A stretch of 64,000 nt of DNA from the NCBI GenBank assembly GCA_021401465.1, contig JADDMT010000053.1, forward strand, positions 62,001 to 126,000, in the 5' to 3' direction. The notes beneath the pieces were generated by a model. It did not search any database and was not told the DNA's origin. It saw nothing but the letters and a program-made list of their open reading frames with translations. The DNA comes from Teratosphaeria epicoccoides (lineage: Eukaryota; Ascomycota; Dothideomycetes; Mycosphaerellales; Teratosphaeriaceae). The position numbers were made by a program, and so were the translations under genes. Below are positions 44,414 through 55,779 of the stretch, one piece after another. Position 1 is the first letter of the stretch. Every line of letters starts with the position of its first letter.

Positions 44414-45430
44414 GGGGAGGGGCGGGGGAGTCTACTGGTAGTGTCAGGGCCGCTTTTAGTGTGGGGTACGCAGTAGAGGGTTAGTGAGCTTGGTATTTGG
44501 AAATTTTGGGAGGTCCTTTGGATCTCGGCGACGTGTGTTGGAACGAGAGCTTTGGAGGGCTTCAAACTTGAACTACACTGGGCAGTCCGCAGTGGGCATT
44601 TTGGGTCCCCCAGCTGTCTGTCATGATTAGGCCCTTAGGGGTTATTTGTGCACGTACGCACGCATGCACCCGCGACGCTTTTGTTCTTGTCCTTTCCACA
44701 CCTTTTGGGCTTCTGCCATGATCTGATCTCACATGGCCGTTTCCGCGACCGACGATCATAAGGTCATGAAATGAAGGCGGCGCAAGGTTGGAGATAACAA
44801 GGCATGCCTCTACACGGGCATGTCTTCGAGCCAGCCACAGGGACAAAACGTCCATCGCGAGAGAAAGCCCGGTTTCCGGCGGCGGCGCTGGACGGGCCGT
44901 GCTGCCGACAAGCCTCTCCGCCGGCGCTGCATTTCCGCCACCGGGATCGCGACGGTCCAGCGACGTCTTGGCGGCACATCTACACCAAAACAGCAAACAC
45001 AAAATAGTCAGCATCGACACTTCTAACGCACTCGATGCGAAGGGTTCGGTTCAGAAACAGATGGTCCTCGTGTCCCCAGTCCTCCGTGTAAGCAGCCGCT
45101 ATTGCAGCCACAGTGATTGCGGTGGACCAACGCTGGCTTCACTCGCATCGCCTTCGTGGTTGGCAGTCGAGGGCGTCGTGACCGATAGACCCGCCTTGCG
45201 CGGTATCATGTGACATACAACACATGTATTGACCGTCTGTTCGCAGAGTCTGCAGGGTGGGAGCTGCTGTCAGACTCGTCGATCCTCGGCAATCATGTGA
45301 CTTATCTTGCGACTGGCGGAATGAATATACAAGAATGAAATGTACGCCAGTGTCAGCACATTCGATCTCATTTGCATATCTGTCGAGCTATCAGCGCTAT
45401 CCACACCAAAACACAATCGCTATCAATCTC
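44414..45430. other. Convergent spacer
   Basis: About 1 kb after the FN3 gene. Short frames on both strands (44562-45020 minus, 44788-45213 plus) have no recognisable domain. Nothing else is supported. Confidence 0.4.
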
Positions 45431-46123
45431 TCACCCATGGTCCGTGACGGAAGGCTCTGCATCTGCCGTCCGGCGGCGTCGAGCCTCCCAAACCTGGCCG
45501 TCGGCAATGGGTATCGCAGTGTCCAGAGCGGAGAAGAAAGTCGACCCAGCAGAGCTTCCTGAAGAGACATGCTGGAAGCTATCAGGGAGCACCTCGACCG
45601 CCGGGCGGCCACGGGCATGGCGGGCCATCTTCCGTCCCAACCCTTTCAGTGCTTTGACGCCCTTCGCCAACGAGCGTTCGACGATGCCGTCTTTACCTGC
45701 TGATACCGGGTGGGTGTTAGGGTAGTGTGGTAGTTGTGAGCAGCTGGCTTGCTTCCATGAGCCAGTCGAGGCAGACCCTGACATCTCGGAAAACGATGAC
45801 GCTTCGTCGTGGTGGTTCGGTGCCTGCGCCCGCGACGGTGGGGAGAAGCCGCGCAGCCGTCGATGGTAGTCAAGCTTGAGTCCGCCAGATCGCTTCCAAC
45901 ATCTTTCTTGGACTGCAGGGTCATCGAGCTGCCCTAGCTCGTGCTCCGCCATCCAGGGTGGTGGGGAGTATTGCGCCTTTGGGCCATCCGCGCAGTGTGG
46001 TCCGAGACATGGATTGCTCGTTGGTATCCGCACGGTGGCTGATGTATTGTCTGTCTGATCCGCGCCTGCTACAGTGTCAGTGTCGAGCGACCTGCGCTCA
46101 GCACCCTTCAGAGCGTCTGTCAT
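45431..46123 (-). CDS. Hypothetical protein, uncertain
   Basis: An open frame of 230 residues from the ATG of MTDALKGAERRSL; the frame upstream is open but begins with TTG. Composition is plausible for a fungal disordered protein: polar N-terminus, CLGPHCADGPK, a middle rich in Ser, Pro and His, and a basic helical segment GVKALKGLGRKMARHARGRP near residue 175. No domain, signal or membrane segment is visible. It could be a real small gene or chance; the lack of stops over 690 bp is the main support. Confidence 0.35.
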   Translation of the reverse strand: MTDALKGAERRSLDTDTVAGADQTDNTSATVRIPTSNPCLGPHCADGPKAQYSPPPWMAEHELGQLDDPAVQERCWKRSGGLKLDYHRRLRGFSPPSRAQAPNHHDEASSFSEMSGSASTGSWKQASCSQLPHYPNTHPVSAGKDGIVERSLAKGVKALKGLGRKMARHARGRPAVEVLPDSFQHVSSGSSAGSTFFSALDTAIPIADGQVWEARRRRTADAEPSVTDHG

Positions 46124-46943
46124 TTTGGATGACAGGGATTGCTTTAGATCACCGGACTTTGTGAGTTGCGTGATTCTGTGAGGCGTCAGCTTCGAATCTG
46201 GCCGCGAGCGTCGGATTGGCCAAGTCAAGTGACCTAGTGCAGTGAGATTCCGAGAGCTCAGTATACACCAACTTGCAAGTGGATCGAACGTCTCAGGTCG
46301 CTGACCCGCAGGTATTTGAGCTCTTGCGAGGCTTCCCTGGTGAATGCAATTGAGCTTGCTGCATATGCGAGATTACCAAGCTTGCACAACGGCGTCAAGG
46401 CATTGTCCAGTACAATCTCCATGGCATGACAGCTTCAATCCAAACTGGCAATCAGTACGTTGTCTTCCTCATAGCTTTGTCTGATTGTCCCCTCGCAGCA
46501 ATCGCGGCACGCAGAGAATTGCATCCGGGCTGACTCCGACTCGAAAGACAGCTGATGCTCGTTTGGTGCACTACATGTAGGTATGACAGCGAGTCCTCGC
46601 GGGCTTGGACTGTCATTGCTCAGAAGCCCAGATCTGGTCGGTGCGGCCGCGGCCGTGTCAGAGCATGGGTCACCGACCGTGAGCCGTACATATCGCTCTC
46701 GATCTCATTGACTTCAGCCATCTTGAACCCGACCAATGGGTGCTGGGGACAGAAGGAGAGATTTTGGCGAGAAGGATGGATGTAGTAGGCTTGGCAGCAT
46801 GACAGCAGTGGCGTTGTGAACTTTGTAACTTCACACAACATACGCCGCCGCGTCGCCATCGCCGCGTAGCACAGTAGCTCTCATTCTCAACCGCGTAAGT
46901 CACGAATTATTTCATGATTGCGGTTCCGTGAAGGACAATCATC
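46124..46943. other. Spacer and likely promoter of the 46944 gene
   Basis: About 820 bp without a recognised gene. Its right half should be the promoter of the plus-strand gene at 46944, and its left end the 5' side of the uncertain gene. Confidence 0.35.
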
Positions 46944-47654
46944 ATGGACATTGTATTCGGCCTCGGCATTGCCCTGCCCGTTGTATCATCTACAGCGGTG
47001 GGCGTCGTCACAGGCGTTGCGCAAGGCGTCTCAGAACAGAAACGCGTCAACGCAGATGCGGCCAACCAGACTCGTATGCTCAAGTTCCATGTCGACGTCA
47101 AACTTGATCCGAAGCTTCAACAAGGGAAGGCAAAAGAATTGCATGGTGGGATTGTGACGCTCCACCACGACAAGCTATGGATAGAAAGGCAGAATCCAGA
47201 GACGGGCTGGCCGTTGGGCGAAAGCCATCCGTTCACGGGATTCTATCTGGCATATCCGGATGACAACAGACCTTACACGCGCGGTCTAGTCAGCACCGTG
47301 ACCGTCGACCCACCGCTCCTGAATTGGATATACATTGACAAAGTTACATACGAGGTCAAATATGCGAACCGTTCTGGCTCGCTGCCGCACCATGTGGGCT
47401 CATTTGATTGGACCAGCGATCAAGATGGAAGCAGCATAACTTTCGATGAGTTTGAAGGCTTTGTGGCTGTGGAAGAAGACGGAGGGTGGGCAATATACTT
47501 TGATACGGATGATGATGGGTTGAAGGGTAAGAAGAAGGGTAAGAAGGCGGTGGAGATTAGTCTGGTCAGGAGAGTCATAACGGGCCAGGAGGTGAATAAG
47601 TGGGGGTTGACTGAGGAAGGCAACATCGGGTTCAAGAAGACCAGAGAAGTCTGA
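46944..47654 (+). CDS. Conserved fungal protein of unknown function
   Basis: A single-exon 236-residue protein from an ATG at 46944. The N-terminus is a moderately hydrophobic Gly/Val-rich stretch (MDIVFGLGIALPVVSSTAVG). The body is beta-rich and matches, from memory, a family common in Pezizomycotina with the pattern HPFTGFYLAYPDD, RGLVSTVTVDPPLLNWIYID, VKYANRS, VGSFDWTSDQDG and GFVAVEEDGGWAIYFDTDDDG. The C-terminus is basic, then ends in VEISLVRRVITGQEVNKWG. No catalytic motif is visible and no role is established as far as I know. It may be a cytosolic stress or surface-related protein, but that would be speculation. Confidence 0.8.
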   Translation: MDIVFGLGIALPVVSSTAVGVVTGVAQGVSEQKRVNADAANQTRMLKFHVDVKLDPKLQQGKAKELHGGIVTLHHDKLWIERQNPETGWPLGESHPFTGFYLAYPDDNRPYTRGLVSTVTVDPPLLNWIYIDKVTYEVKYANRSGSLPHHVGSFDWTSDQDGSSITFDEFEGFVAVEEDGGWAIYFDTDDDGLKGKKKGKKAVEISLVRRVITGQEVNKWGLTEEGNIGFKKTREV

Positions 47655-48727
47655 AACACTCTGGCGTGGTCGGCAGGCAGATCTTTAGAAAGGTCTGCGG
47701 TGTGAGCAGCGGACCAAGACCACGAAGTTTTGGGTCCCGCGAATAGGGGAGTCGCATGATAAAGCTTTGTCTCCAGCCTGCCGCGAGTCATTCCACAAAG
47801 GGTAACCGCAAGTCGCTGGCGAAGGCTGTGACGCTTGGTGAAGCCAGCGGTGCACTGCTTGCCTCGGCGACGCACCCTCTGCTTTCACTCGACCAGATGT
47901 CTCGGCGATGAATGTCGCGCTCCGGGTGTGTCCAAGCTGAAGGCTGAATGATGTCAGTCGTGGGAGAGTAGGCCTGTCGTGCGTGTTAGCTTCGACGCTC
48001 AGGGATTCCATGGGTCAACCAGTCAATATTGAGAAGTGTAGTGAACAGTCGATCATTGAATCGACGTTGCACGCAGTCAAATCACCGTGTCATCGAGCTA
48101 TCAACAAGCAGTCAACGCTGTCAACAAGCAGTACAAGCAGCCAACGCTGTCAACAAGCAGTCAACGCTGTCAACAAGCAGTCAACGCTTTCAACAAGCAG
48201 CCAACGCTGTCGGCAAGCAATCAACGCTGTCAACCGGTTGAGTGGCGAACACAAAACGTTCGAGGTGCTGTAGGACTCGGGCAGGCCGCAGAGCTGCACG
48301 GATACGGAGAAGCGAAACTGCTCTGGCATGGCTTAACATTGCATCGCAAGGTGACAATGGATAAATCGAACAAATTACGAATGGTCTCTCATAGTCTAGG
48401 ACATCTGCTGTTGTGCCTCAAGCATGGATGTCCACTGTATGAGATATCTTGGTTGCAGGCGTGTCTTAGCAACATGTCTCAGAGTTCGTAGGGTATCTGC
48501 ATGTGACGATGACATGTATTGCTTCCAGATGTTTGCTTCTCTTCTCCTCCTACCACCAAACAACCACCCATTTCCATGACGGGTTGGAGCGCCACCTCAT
48601 CATTTGCTCACAATCCGGCCGTCCTCGACCGCCGCCACCACAGCAGCAACTCATTACGGACGCTGCAGAGAGTACCTCATGAAACAATTATCATATTGAT
48701 TATTCATATTGATTGAGAAAAAGTGCA
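47655..48727. other. Spacer with minisatellite
   Basis: About 1.07 kb. It includes the 20-bp minisatellite at 48101-48240 (listed separately) and a related TCAACCAGTCAA motif at 48015-48026. Just before the next ATG there are two copies of TCATATTGATT about 15 bp apart (about 48691-48716). Open frames through the repeats are artefacts. Confidence 0.5.
48101..48240. repeat. 20-bp minisatellite (TCAACAAGCAGTCAACGCTG)
   Basis: Six adjacent copies of a 20-bp unit with small changes; the second copy carries a 9-bp partial duplication (TACAAGCAG). The array ends in GTCAACCGGTTG, containing the palindrome CAACCGGTTG. The unit's first 16 bases recur inverted at 24082-24097 and the end motif recurs at 24151-24162. 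Confidence 0.92.
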
Positions 48728-50292
48728 ATGGAGTCCGAACTCCTGGATCATTTGCTTGTCTCCAAAGACGGACAGCTCGTGCCAGCTCCGTCGCTCTCGT
48801 CGAGCACTTTGACAAAGGCAGGGGCCGGCTTTGCATCGCAGCCTCTGCAACACGATCTTGAAAGTGATCGCGTGCCAACAAACGGATTTGCGGCCGCAGC
48901 GGATAACCCGAGACATAGTCCGAACAGTACAAAGACGTCGCCGACGTCAAGGAAACGTAAGATGGATATGGTGGATGTTGCACCACCGCCCTCGGGTCAG
49001 GCTGTTGCCAATGGCCCCCTCGCCGTTCGCTAAGTTGACTGGCGACTTCATGACTGACATGCCTGGGTTGCAATCCGTTGACGACTTTGACCTGGAGAAT
49101 CCATGGGAACAAAAACCCAAGATAGTGGCGGTGGCTGCGCCGAAGGCTAATATGCATTACAAAGTCGCTTTGCACGACATCTGCCAGAAGCTGGGGCTTG
49201 TGGCTCAATACGATGTGAGGGAGACTGCTCCGTGAGTATTCGTTGCAGGTGGCCTATGAAAACGGGAAAGGCTGACATTGTGTAGGTATGCTTTTGCTGG
49301 CAGGATCAAGATCGGCAGTGCAGTCTCCATCGAAGACAAAGGACCATTCCGATCCAAAAAGGAGACGGAGGCCGCTCTTGCAGAAGCCGCGATGCCTCTG
49401 GTGCAGCGTGTCCAGCTTGACGGCCAGCAGCGCGGCAACAAAGACATGTTGGCCCGCAAAACAATGTCAGAGCATCTGAGGAGCGAAAACTGGGTTGGAG
49501 CACTGCAAAGTGAGTAGTCCTGGAAAGCTGTCCAGTGCGCATGTTGCTAACAAGATTCGGCAGACTACGTCCAAGCACACGATCGCGGCTATGCAGTGCC
49601 GCAGTATCAGGAATACGAGACCACGGGCAAGCCGCCACGATTCGCTTGCACTGTCACATACCCAGGCGGCCCACTCAGCCCTTTTGGCTCTACCACGGAG
49701 CTATGGCCGTCCAAGACAGAAGCAAAGAAAGCTGCAGCACGCGAAGCAGTCCTTTGGCTCAGAAGCCAGGGTGCTTCTGTTACATACAAGCAAATACCGC
49801 CGAGTCGTCCAAGCAAGAAGCACAAGCAGATCGATACTCCGCCACAAGTTGACAGCTCGAGTGGTCTAACACAAGCTCTTGCGGCTGCTGACGTGAATGC
49901 TGCTGGTAACGACAGTGTTCCACAGCGGGTCCACAACCTGGTATGTAACCTCTGTTCCAACGAATCTCCCATCCCGTCTGGCCTGAGTTGCAGCGTAAGT
50001 TTCACATGGGTTATGTTGACGCACTACATATTAGGTCGCATTCCTGGGCTTTACTCAACCAGCATGGGAAACAAAGCAATCCCTGCCACCTGCTGGGACC
50101 GTGGACCGCAACCAATGTCTCGGCGGCTTCGTCGACATGGCATGTGTCTTCAGCACCAAAGACGTGGCGCGAGAGCCAAGATTGACTGGTCGCATGGGCG
50201 AGGTCAAGAGCGTCTACGGTCGAAAGAAGGCAAGAGAGAGGTGTTGCTTGGAGGTCTTGCGAGTGCTTGAGGAAATCAGACAGAGCAGGTGA
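48728..50292 (+). CDS. Protein with three tandem dsRBD-like domains
   Basis: Well-supported exons: up to 49231, 49286-49509, 49564-49940 and 50035-50292, with introns of 54, 54 and 94 bp (donors GTGAGT, GTGAGT, GTATGT; acceptors TGTAG, GGCAG, ATTAG). The 5' end is less certain. A frame from ATG 48728 encodes a Ser-rich N-terminus with a basic TSRKRKMD patch; it must shift frame before KLTGDFMTDMPG, either by a small intron near 48960-49035 or because the start is ATG 49011. Module 1 is about KVALHDICQKLGLVAQYDV to FRSKKETEAALAEAAMP. Module 2 is FACTVTYPGG to SKTEAKKAAAREAVLWL. Module 3 is VHNLVAFLGFTQP to YGRKKARERCCLEVLRVL. The pattern (N-terminal helix, three strands, then SKKEA-type helix) fits double-stranded RNA binding. 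No catalytic domain is visible. It could be an adaptor in RNA silencing or RNA processing; that is inference. Confidence 0.72.
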
Positions 50293-53271
50293 AATCGTTT
50301 GTAGAGCTCCACAGCTCTGGTGCACTGGTCCGGAAGGCGAATGGTGCTCGAATGGCAGTCTTGGTGTGATTGGAGGGCATGGCATGGCGCGACTTGCGCC
50401 GTGTCAGCGAGAGATCACGAGAACGACGACGAGATCACAGGGGCTTTGATTGGCCTTGCTATACACAATGTTCATCAGCTGGTCCCGCTGCCTGCAAATT
50501 CTTTCTCTAAATGAATGCTTGATTCAAGCAATCATCCGCTGAACTTGATGCCGGGGAAAAGCTCTTGGATCGAATGTGTCAGATGCCGAATGACCTGACT
50601 GCCGTCCTGCAGAGCTTGTCAAATGTACAGCTTCGGGTGAAGACTAACCCGAAGAGTAGCCGTGGTATGATTTGGTCGAGGAGCAGTCATGAGGCGTGGG
50701 TGATTCTAGGCCGGTTTGGCGGCAAGGCTGTTGGCGTGGGCTTTACGACTGATCATGCAGCGCCAGGTTGCACAGAGATGAAGCTTTCTATCCGACGAGG
50801 ATGATGTAGGAGTCCGTTGCCGTGCCTGGCATGACGTCATTGGCAAGTGATTGATCAGAGACGAGTTCGCGGGTGACGAAGTTGATCTGGAGATCTGGGG
50901 TCTAAGACCGCAGTATTTGTGTATTCCGTGCTGGCGGGACTGTTGCCCGTGAGCGACTGGTGGGTGTTGACTTGGTCAGGGCCAGTGGCGGGTACCAGTC
51001 AGGACTGTCGGTCGCTCTGTGGTTTCGGATGGTTCTGGCGCCTGCGTGCGTGGGAATGTCACGGTCTCTCTACGACTCCACTGTCCAGACGCGTGGTCCG
51101 GTGATCTCTTGAAAGTCAGAAACCCGCAGCGGCCATCAGTGGGTCTTTGTTGGCATCGAGATGTCAGAGCTGCCAAGGATGGGTCGCCCGTTGAGACAGA
51201 AAATGAGTCCAGATCGCGTGCCACATCGTCAGAGGTATATACGTGTCTCCATCTGGCCAATAGACCGCGAATGTGTGAGACCATGCATGATAGCACGGCG
51301 CTACCGGCAAGAGCGAGTAGGCATGGCTATCGACCGCAGAAATGAGCGAGACATCGGTCTAGATCAGATGTCCGATCATTTTGCTGTCTACTGACCAAGA
51401 ATCGGCGCCGATATCGTCCAGGACCGTGGGTTGAGGACAGACCAGGCAGAGTTGTTGCTTGCTTGATCTGATCCCCAAAACTATGATCCCGGCAGCGGAT
51501 GCGGAAATTGTTCTTGTCGGCAAGGCGGCGGCGGTTTCGTGTCGTCGGACACACGGCATGCGCTTGGCCAATGGACCAAGCAATCAGCAACGACGCCAAA
51601 GACAATGTATTGCACTGTCTTCCCCCAGAGCCTGACGGGCCAGGTCGCGGCTCCGAATCAGAGATTGCGGAGCTGCTACGTAGTTCGGCGACTGTTCACG
51701 CAGAAAGCAGGTTGACTCACCCAACTATGACTCGATATGGGCGAAGAACACTGTTGCCGGTGTATATACTGTGGTTGTATCGATATATGTTATGGGAGGA
51801 TGACGCAGACAGGTGGTTGATCTGGACAATGGCGAGAGTCAAGAAATAGAGCAGTCGGCTAGCCAGGAGGCCGGTGGTTCGGCGTATATATACATGTCGA
51901 TGTCGGAATTGATGGACAGCAAGTCGATGCACAGGACGAAGAAGAACAGCAAGGTCCAAAAGCAGTGACGAGGATGGACAGACATCACTTGATCCGGACG
52001 GCAGGTATGTGAATCGGCAAATCTGATAGGGCCTAGAAGCACGACCAGTAGATAAGCAAAATTTCATGGAGAGATCTGAGTGGCGCCATTTTTTAGCCTT
52101 ATGATATTGATGGAGGCACAGGACCATGGACGGCGAGGTGACCTCGGTGGCCTCTTGAGGCGCATACATGTCGGGCCAGACACGCTCTTGACGCACCAGG
52201 ACTCAATTAGCCCGTTGGCATCCTCGAGCTTGTCAAGAGCAAGAAGGCGGCCAATAATGGAAGAACGGCCCGTCGCTCAGCCGTCGTCCGTAGTCGAAGG
52301 TGCCCTGGCGCCAACCAGATGCCGATCGTTCAGCCCGCGGCAAACATGTCGCGACGTGCCCGTCCCCGTGAGTGGCGAACGTGGACCGCGTGAAGCTGCA
52401 TGCTCCGAAGGTCTTGGAGATATTGAGTCCAAGTGCCGAGTATGTTGCTCATGTTGCCGGTGAGCAGGAGACGATTCTGGTTGTGCGAAAGGAGCACACC
52501 CGATCTGCGGCGTCAAACGAGAATGTGATCTAGCATCGTCGCTACCGACCCGCTATCCAGATCCTGGTTCCAGCCACGTCAGACCGTGGTGAGATCTGCA
52601 AGTACCCGATTCTCAGACAATGAGAACACAGTGCATCGTCCGGCTTCGCATCATACATGCAGTTTGGACGTCTCGGACCTCACCAACACGATGGAATCCA
52701 GCAGTAGACGCGGACTGATGACCGGATGGAGCGCTCTGGTGTTGTCCATCAGACTTGGGGGCGGACGCAGCAAGTAGCCGGCTTCAGGACGAACAGAGAT
52801 TTTCCTTGTGCAGGGCACTGCTTACTACACTGCATGTGGCCCCTCTGCCCGTGCCGATCGCCGTGACAAGATTGGTCAGGACAAAAGAGTACTGCTGTTG
52901 GCGGCTTTCAGCTTATCGCGAGATGAGCTGCGAGATTCGATGTGGACATCGAAACGACACTGGCAGGCTCTAAGCGGCTGCGCGTCTCAAAGCGCGAGAC
53001 CTCGTTGACTCCAAGAGGTGTTGTAGCGCGGGAGCGAAACACATGATCGGCCGCTGAAACTGGGCACAGTGCCGAAGCACAGGGTGATCGGATGGTATTG
53101 TCATTCCACGAAGTATGTGACACCCAGCTTCTGCTGTATGCCAGACTGCAACCAGGTATACAGAGTCCATATTCATCTCTCTACGCATGCCTTCCGTGCT
53201 CTCAAATGTAATCAATTCATGCTCATGAGCCCGTCTCCGTGTATCCCCGCTCTTGTCCGCCATACCCCGAA
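50293..53271. other. 3-kb convergent gene-poor region
   Basis: It lies between the 3' ends of the dsRBD-like gene and SDH4. Short frames occur on both strands (for example 51499-51849, 51717-52196), none with a recognisable domain. No repeats, tRNAs or transposon ends were found by eye. Confidence 0.4.
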
Positions 53272-53965
53272 TTACCTCTTCTCGTCGTTCTTGCCCGTCC
53301 ACACCCTCTTGACCAAGCCAGTAAGACCAACGTCATTGGTTTCAAACTCGTACCAGCCCCAGCCGACGAGGAAAGCGGCAATGAAGTTCAGCCAGTCGCA
53401 GGCCTTGCGGGTGAAAGGCACGCGCCACTTGGGGAAGTAATCTGTTATGCAGGATCTGCGCGGAGTGACTGGTGTCAGTGAATAGTGCAAACCATCACCG
53501 GCCGACTTGGTCCCATGGTGGGGCTGTTTGCACGTACTGGAAGCCAATGTAGCTGTGAATAATGATGAGACCGATGAAGGTGCCGTCAAGGAGGGGGCTG
53601 AGGGAGCCAGCGGCAAAGGGCGCGACGGTGAGCGGGACCAGAGCGGCGGACATTAGTCTGTCCAGTGAGTCAGCATATTGTTTGCAGCGCCTCGACCACA
53701 TGGGCCATATGCTCTTTGCATACCTCTCCATCGTCCAGTGGTAGCTGCCATGGCTCGGCTCGGCGTCAGGGACTCTGACGGGGTCGTTGACTGTGCCCTT
53801 GATGACCTGTGGCAGCGGTGGCAGGATCTGGAGCTTGCTGGAGGTCTGAAAGGCGGATCGCTGGACGAGGCCTAATGGTGATCGCTGCGCAAGTGGTTGG
53901 CGGAGGGCGGGAGTGGAGGAGCGTGCGAGCTGGCGGAGGGCAGTGTGGCGGAATGGGGAAGCCAT
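53272..53965 (-). CDS. SDH4: Succinate dehydrogenase membrane anchor subunit (SDH4/SdhD)
   Basis: Three exons: 53724-53965, 53538-53657 and 53272-53455, with introns of 66 bp (donor GTATGC) and 82 bp (donor GTACGT), giving 181 residues. The N-terminus (MASPFRHTALRQLARSSTP) is an Arg/Ser-rich mitochondrial presequence. Across the first splice the protein reads SYHWTMERLMSAALVPLTVA, a family hallmark, followed by three membrane helices. IIIHSYIGFQ (heme-ligand His region) joins across the second intron to SCITDYFPKWRVP, with the Asp-Tyr pair of the quinone site. It ends ETNDVGLTGLVKRVW. It anchors complex II in the inner membrane. It is divergent from MPP-beta, with a 299-bp shared spacer. Confidence 0.95.
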
Positions 53966-54264
53966 TGTCGGGGTGTTATACAGAGAGGAGAGTCGGAAAT
54001 GAGGACGGTATGGGTGTAGTTATTAGTGGTTGCGATGATGGGCACAGAGGGCGTAGGGCATTGCCGCACCATGGCCCTCGGCTTCTATGCCAACCAATGA
54101 GAAGCGGGGATTATTAAATACATCGGCGTAGTAGCCATTCCCAAAACTACGCCATGCTGAAAAGTCATCGGTGGTGCAGCACTGCAGCGACACATGCACC
54201 CATCACCCACCACCACATCCCCCACATCTCTCCGCCGCCCCGCGCACCCATATAGTCACCGGCG
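53966..54264. promoter_or_regulatory. Shared divergent promoter of SDH4 and MPP-beta
   Basis: 299 bp between two divergent ATGs. A CCAAT box lies at 54094-54098 (the binding motif of the HAP/CBF complex, known to drive respiratory genes in fungi), near an AT-rich ATTATTAAATA at about 54110-54120. Shared control is inferred from the arrangement. Confidence 0.6.
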
Positions 54265-55779
54265 ATGGCATCACGGAGACTCGCGTTCCAGTTGCAGCAG
54301 GGTCTGCGGGCTCAGCGCGCCATCAATGCCATCAAGAAGCCGCAGCCGGGCCTCATTCGCAGTCTCGCGACCCCCGTCAGCCATGGCAGCACTACCGAGA
54401 GCACCACCCTGAGCAACGGCTTCACTGTACGGATCGGATCGCATCAATCAATATTTGACTGTGTATTTGATACTGACGATGAGCACTAGATCGCCACAGA
54501 ACATTCCCCCTACGCCCAAACCTCGACTGTCGGCGTCTGGATCGATGCCGGCTCGCGTGCCGAGACCGACAGGACCAACGGCACCGCCCACTTCCTCGAG
54601 CACTTGGCCTTCAAGGGCACACAGAAGCGCTCGCAATCCCAGCTCGAGCTCGAGATCGAGAACATGGGCGCACACCTCAATGCATACACTTCCCGCGAAA
54701 ACACCGTCTACTACGCCAAGGCCTTCAACAACGACGTGCCTGCGACGGTTGATATTCTGAGCGATATTCTGCAGAACAGCAAGTTGGAGCATTCGGCGAT
54801 TGAGAGGGAGCGGGATGTTATTCTGAGGGAGCAGGAAGAGGTGGACAAGCAGCTGGAGGAAGTTGTCTTCGACCACTTGCACGCTACCGCTTTCCAGAAC
54901 CAGCCGCTGGGTCGCACTATCTTGGGGCCAAAGGAGAACATCCAGAGCATCGGCCGGAATGACCTGGAATCATACATCAAGACAAACTACACGGCAGACC
55001 GCATGGTCCTTGTCGGATCAGGAGGTGTGCCGCACAACCAGCTGGTGGACTTGGCCGAGAAGCACTTCGGTAAGCTCCCTCACGAGAACCCAGACGCGCA
55101 AAGCAACGCCTACCAGCGCGGCGTGACCAGCAAGCCCGACTTCGTCGGCTCAGAAGTAAGGATCCGCGACGATACGCTCGGCACCGCCAACATTGCCATC
55201 GCAGTCGAAGGTGTTAGCTGGAAGGACGATGACTACTTCACCGCGCTTGTGACCCAGGCAATCGTTGGTAATTGGGACCGCGCAATGGGCAACTCGCCAT
55301 ACCTTGGTAGCAAACTTTCCACGTTCATCCACGAGCACAAGCTTGCCAACAGCTTCATGTCTTTCTCGACATCCTACTCTGACACCGGCCTGTGGGGTAT
55401 CTACCTCGTCACCGACAACTTCACCCGCATCGACGACCTGGTCCACTTCACTCTGCGCGAGTGGTCGCGTCTCTCATTCCAGGTTAGCGAAGCCGAGACC
55501 GAGCGCGCCAAGGCGCAGCTCAAGGCCTCGATCCTGCTTTCTCTGGATGGTACTACTGCGGTCGCGGAGGACATTGGCAGGCAGATCATCACGACTGGCC
55601 GAAGATTGAGCCCTGAGGAGGTCGACAGGGCTATTGAGAGCGTGACGGCAAAAGATATCAAGTCTTTTGCGCAAAATAAGCTTTGGGACCGCGATATTGC
55701 GATTTCGGCGGTCGGAAACATTGAGGGTTTGTTGGACTATGCCAGAATCAGGAATGATATGAGCAGGATGTTGTCGTAG
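54265..55779 (+). CDS. MAS1: Mitochondrial processing peptidase beta subunit
   Basis: Two exons: 54265-54426 and 54490-55779, with a 63-bp phase-0 intron (donor GTACGG, branch CTGAC, acceptor ACTAG), giving 483 residues. The N-terminus (MASRRLAFQLQQGLRAQRAI) is a typical presequence. The splice gives LSNGFT|IATEHSPYAQTSTVG, then WIDAGSRAETDRTNGTAHFL with the inverted zinc motif His88-x-x-Glu91-His92 of M16 peptidases; the distal Glu lies in the IERERDVILREQEEVDKQ region. The C-terminal M16 half is complete (RDDTLGTANIAIAVEGVSW, SYSDTGLWGIYLVTDN), ending MSRMLS. It is the catalytic subunit that removes presequences in the matrix together with MPP-alpha. Confidence 0.96.

Noticed and set aside
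48101..48240. CRISPR-like array
   Set aside because: The copies are contiguous 20-bp units without unique spacers, in a eukaryotic genome, so it is a minisatellite.
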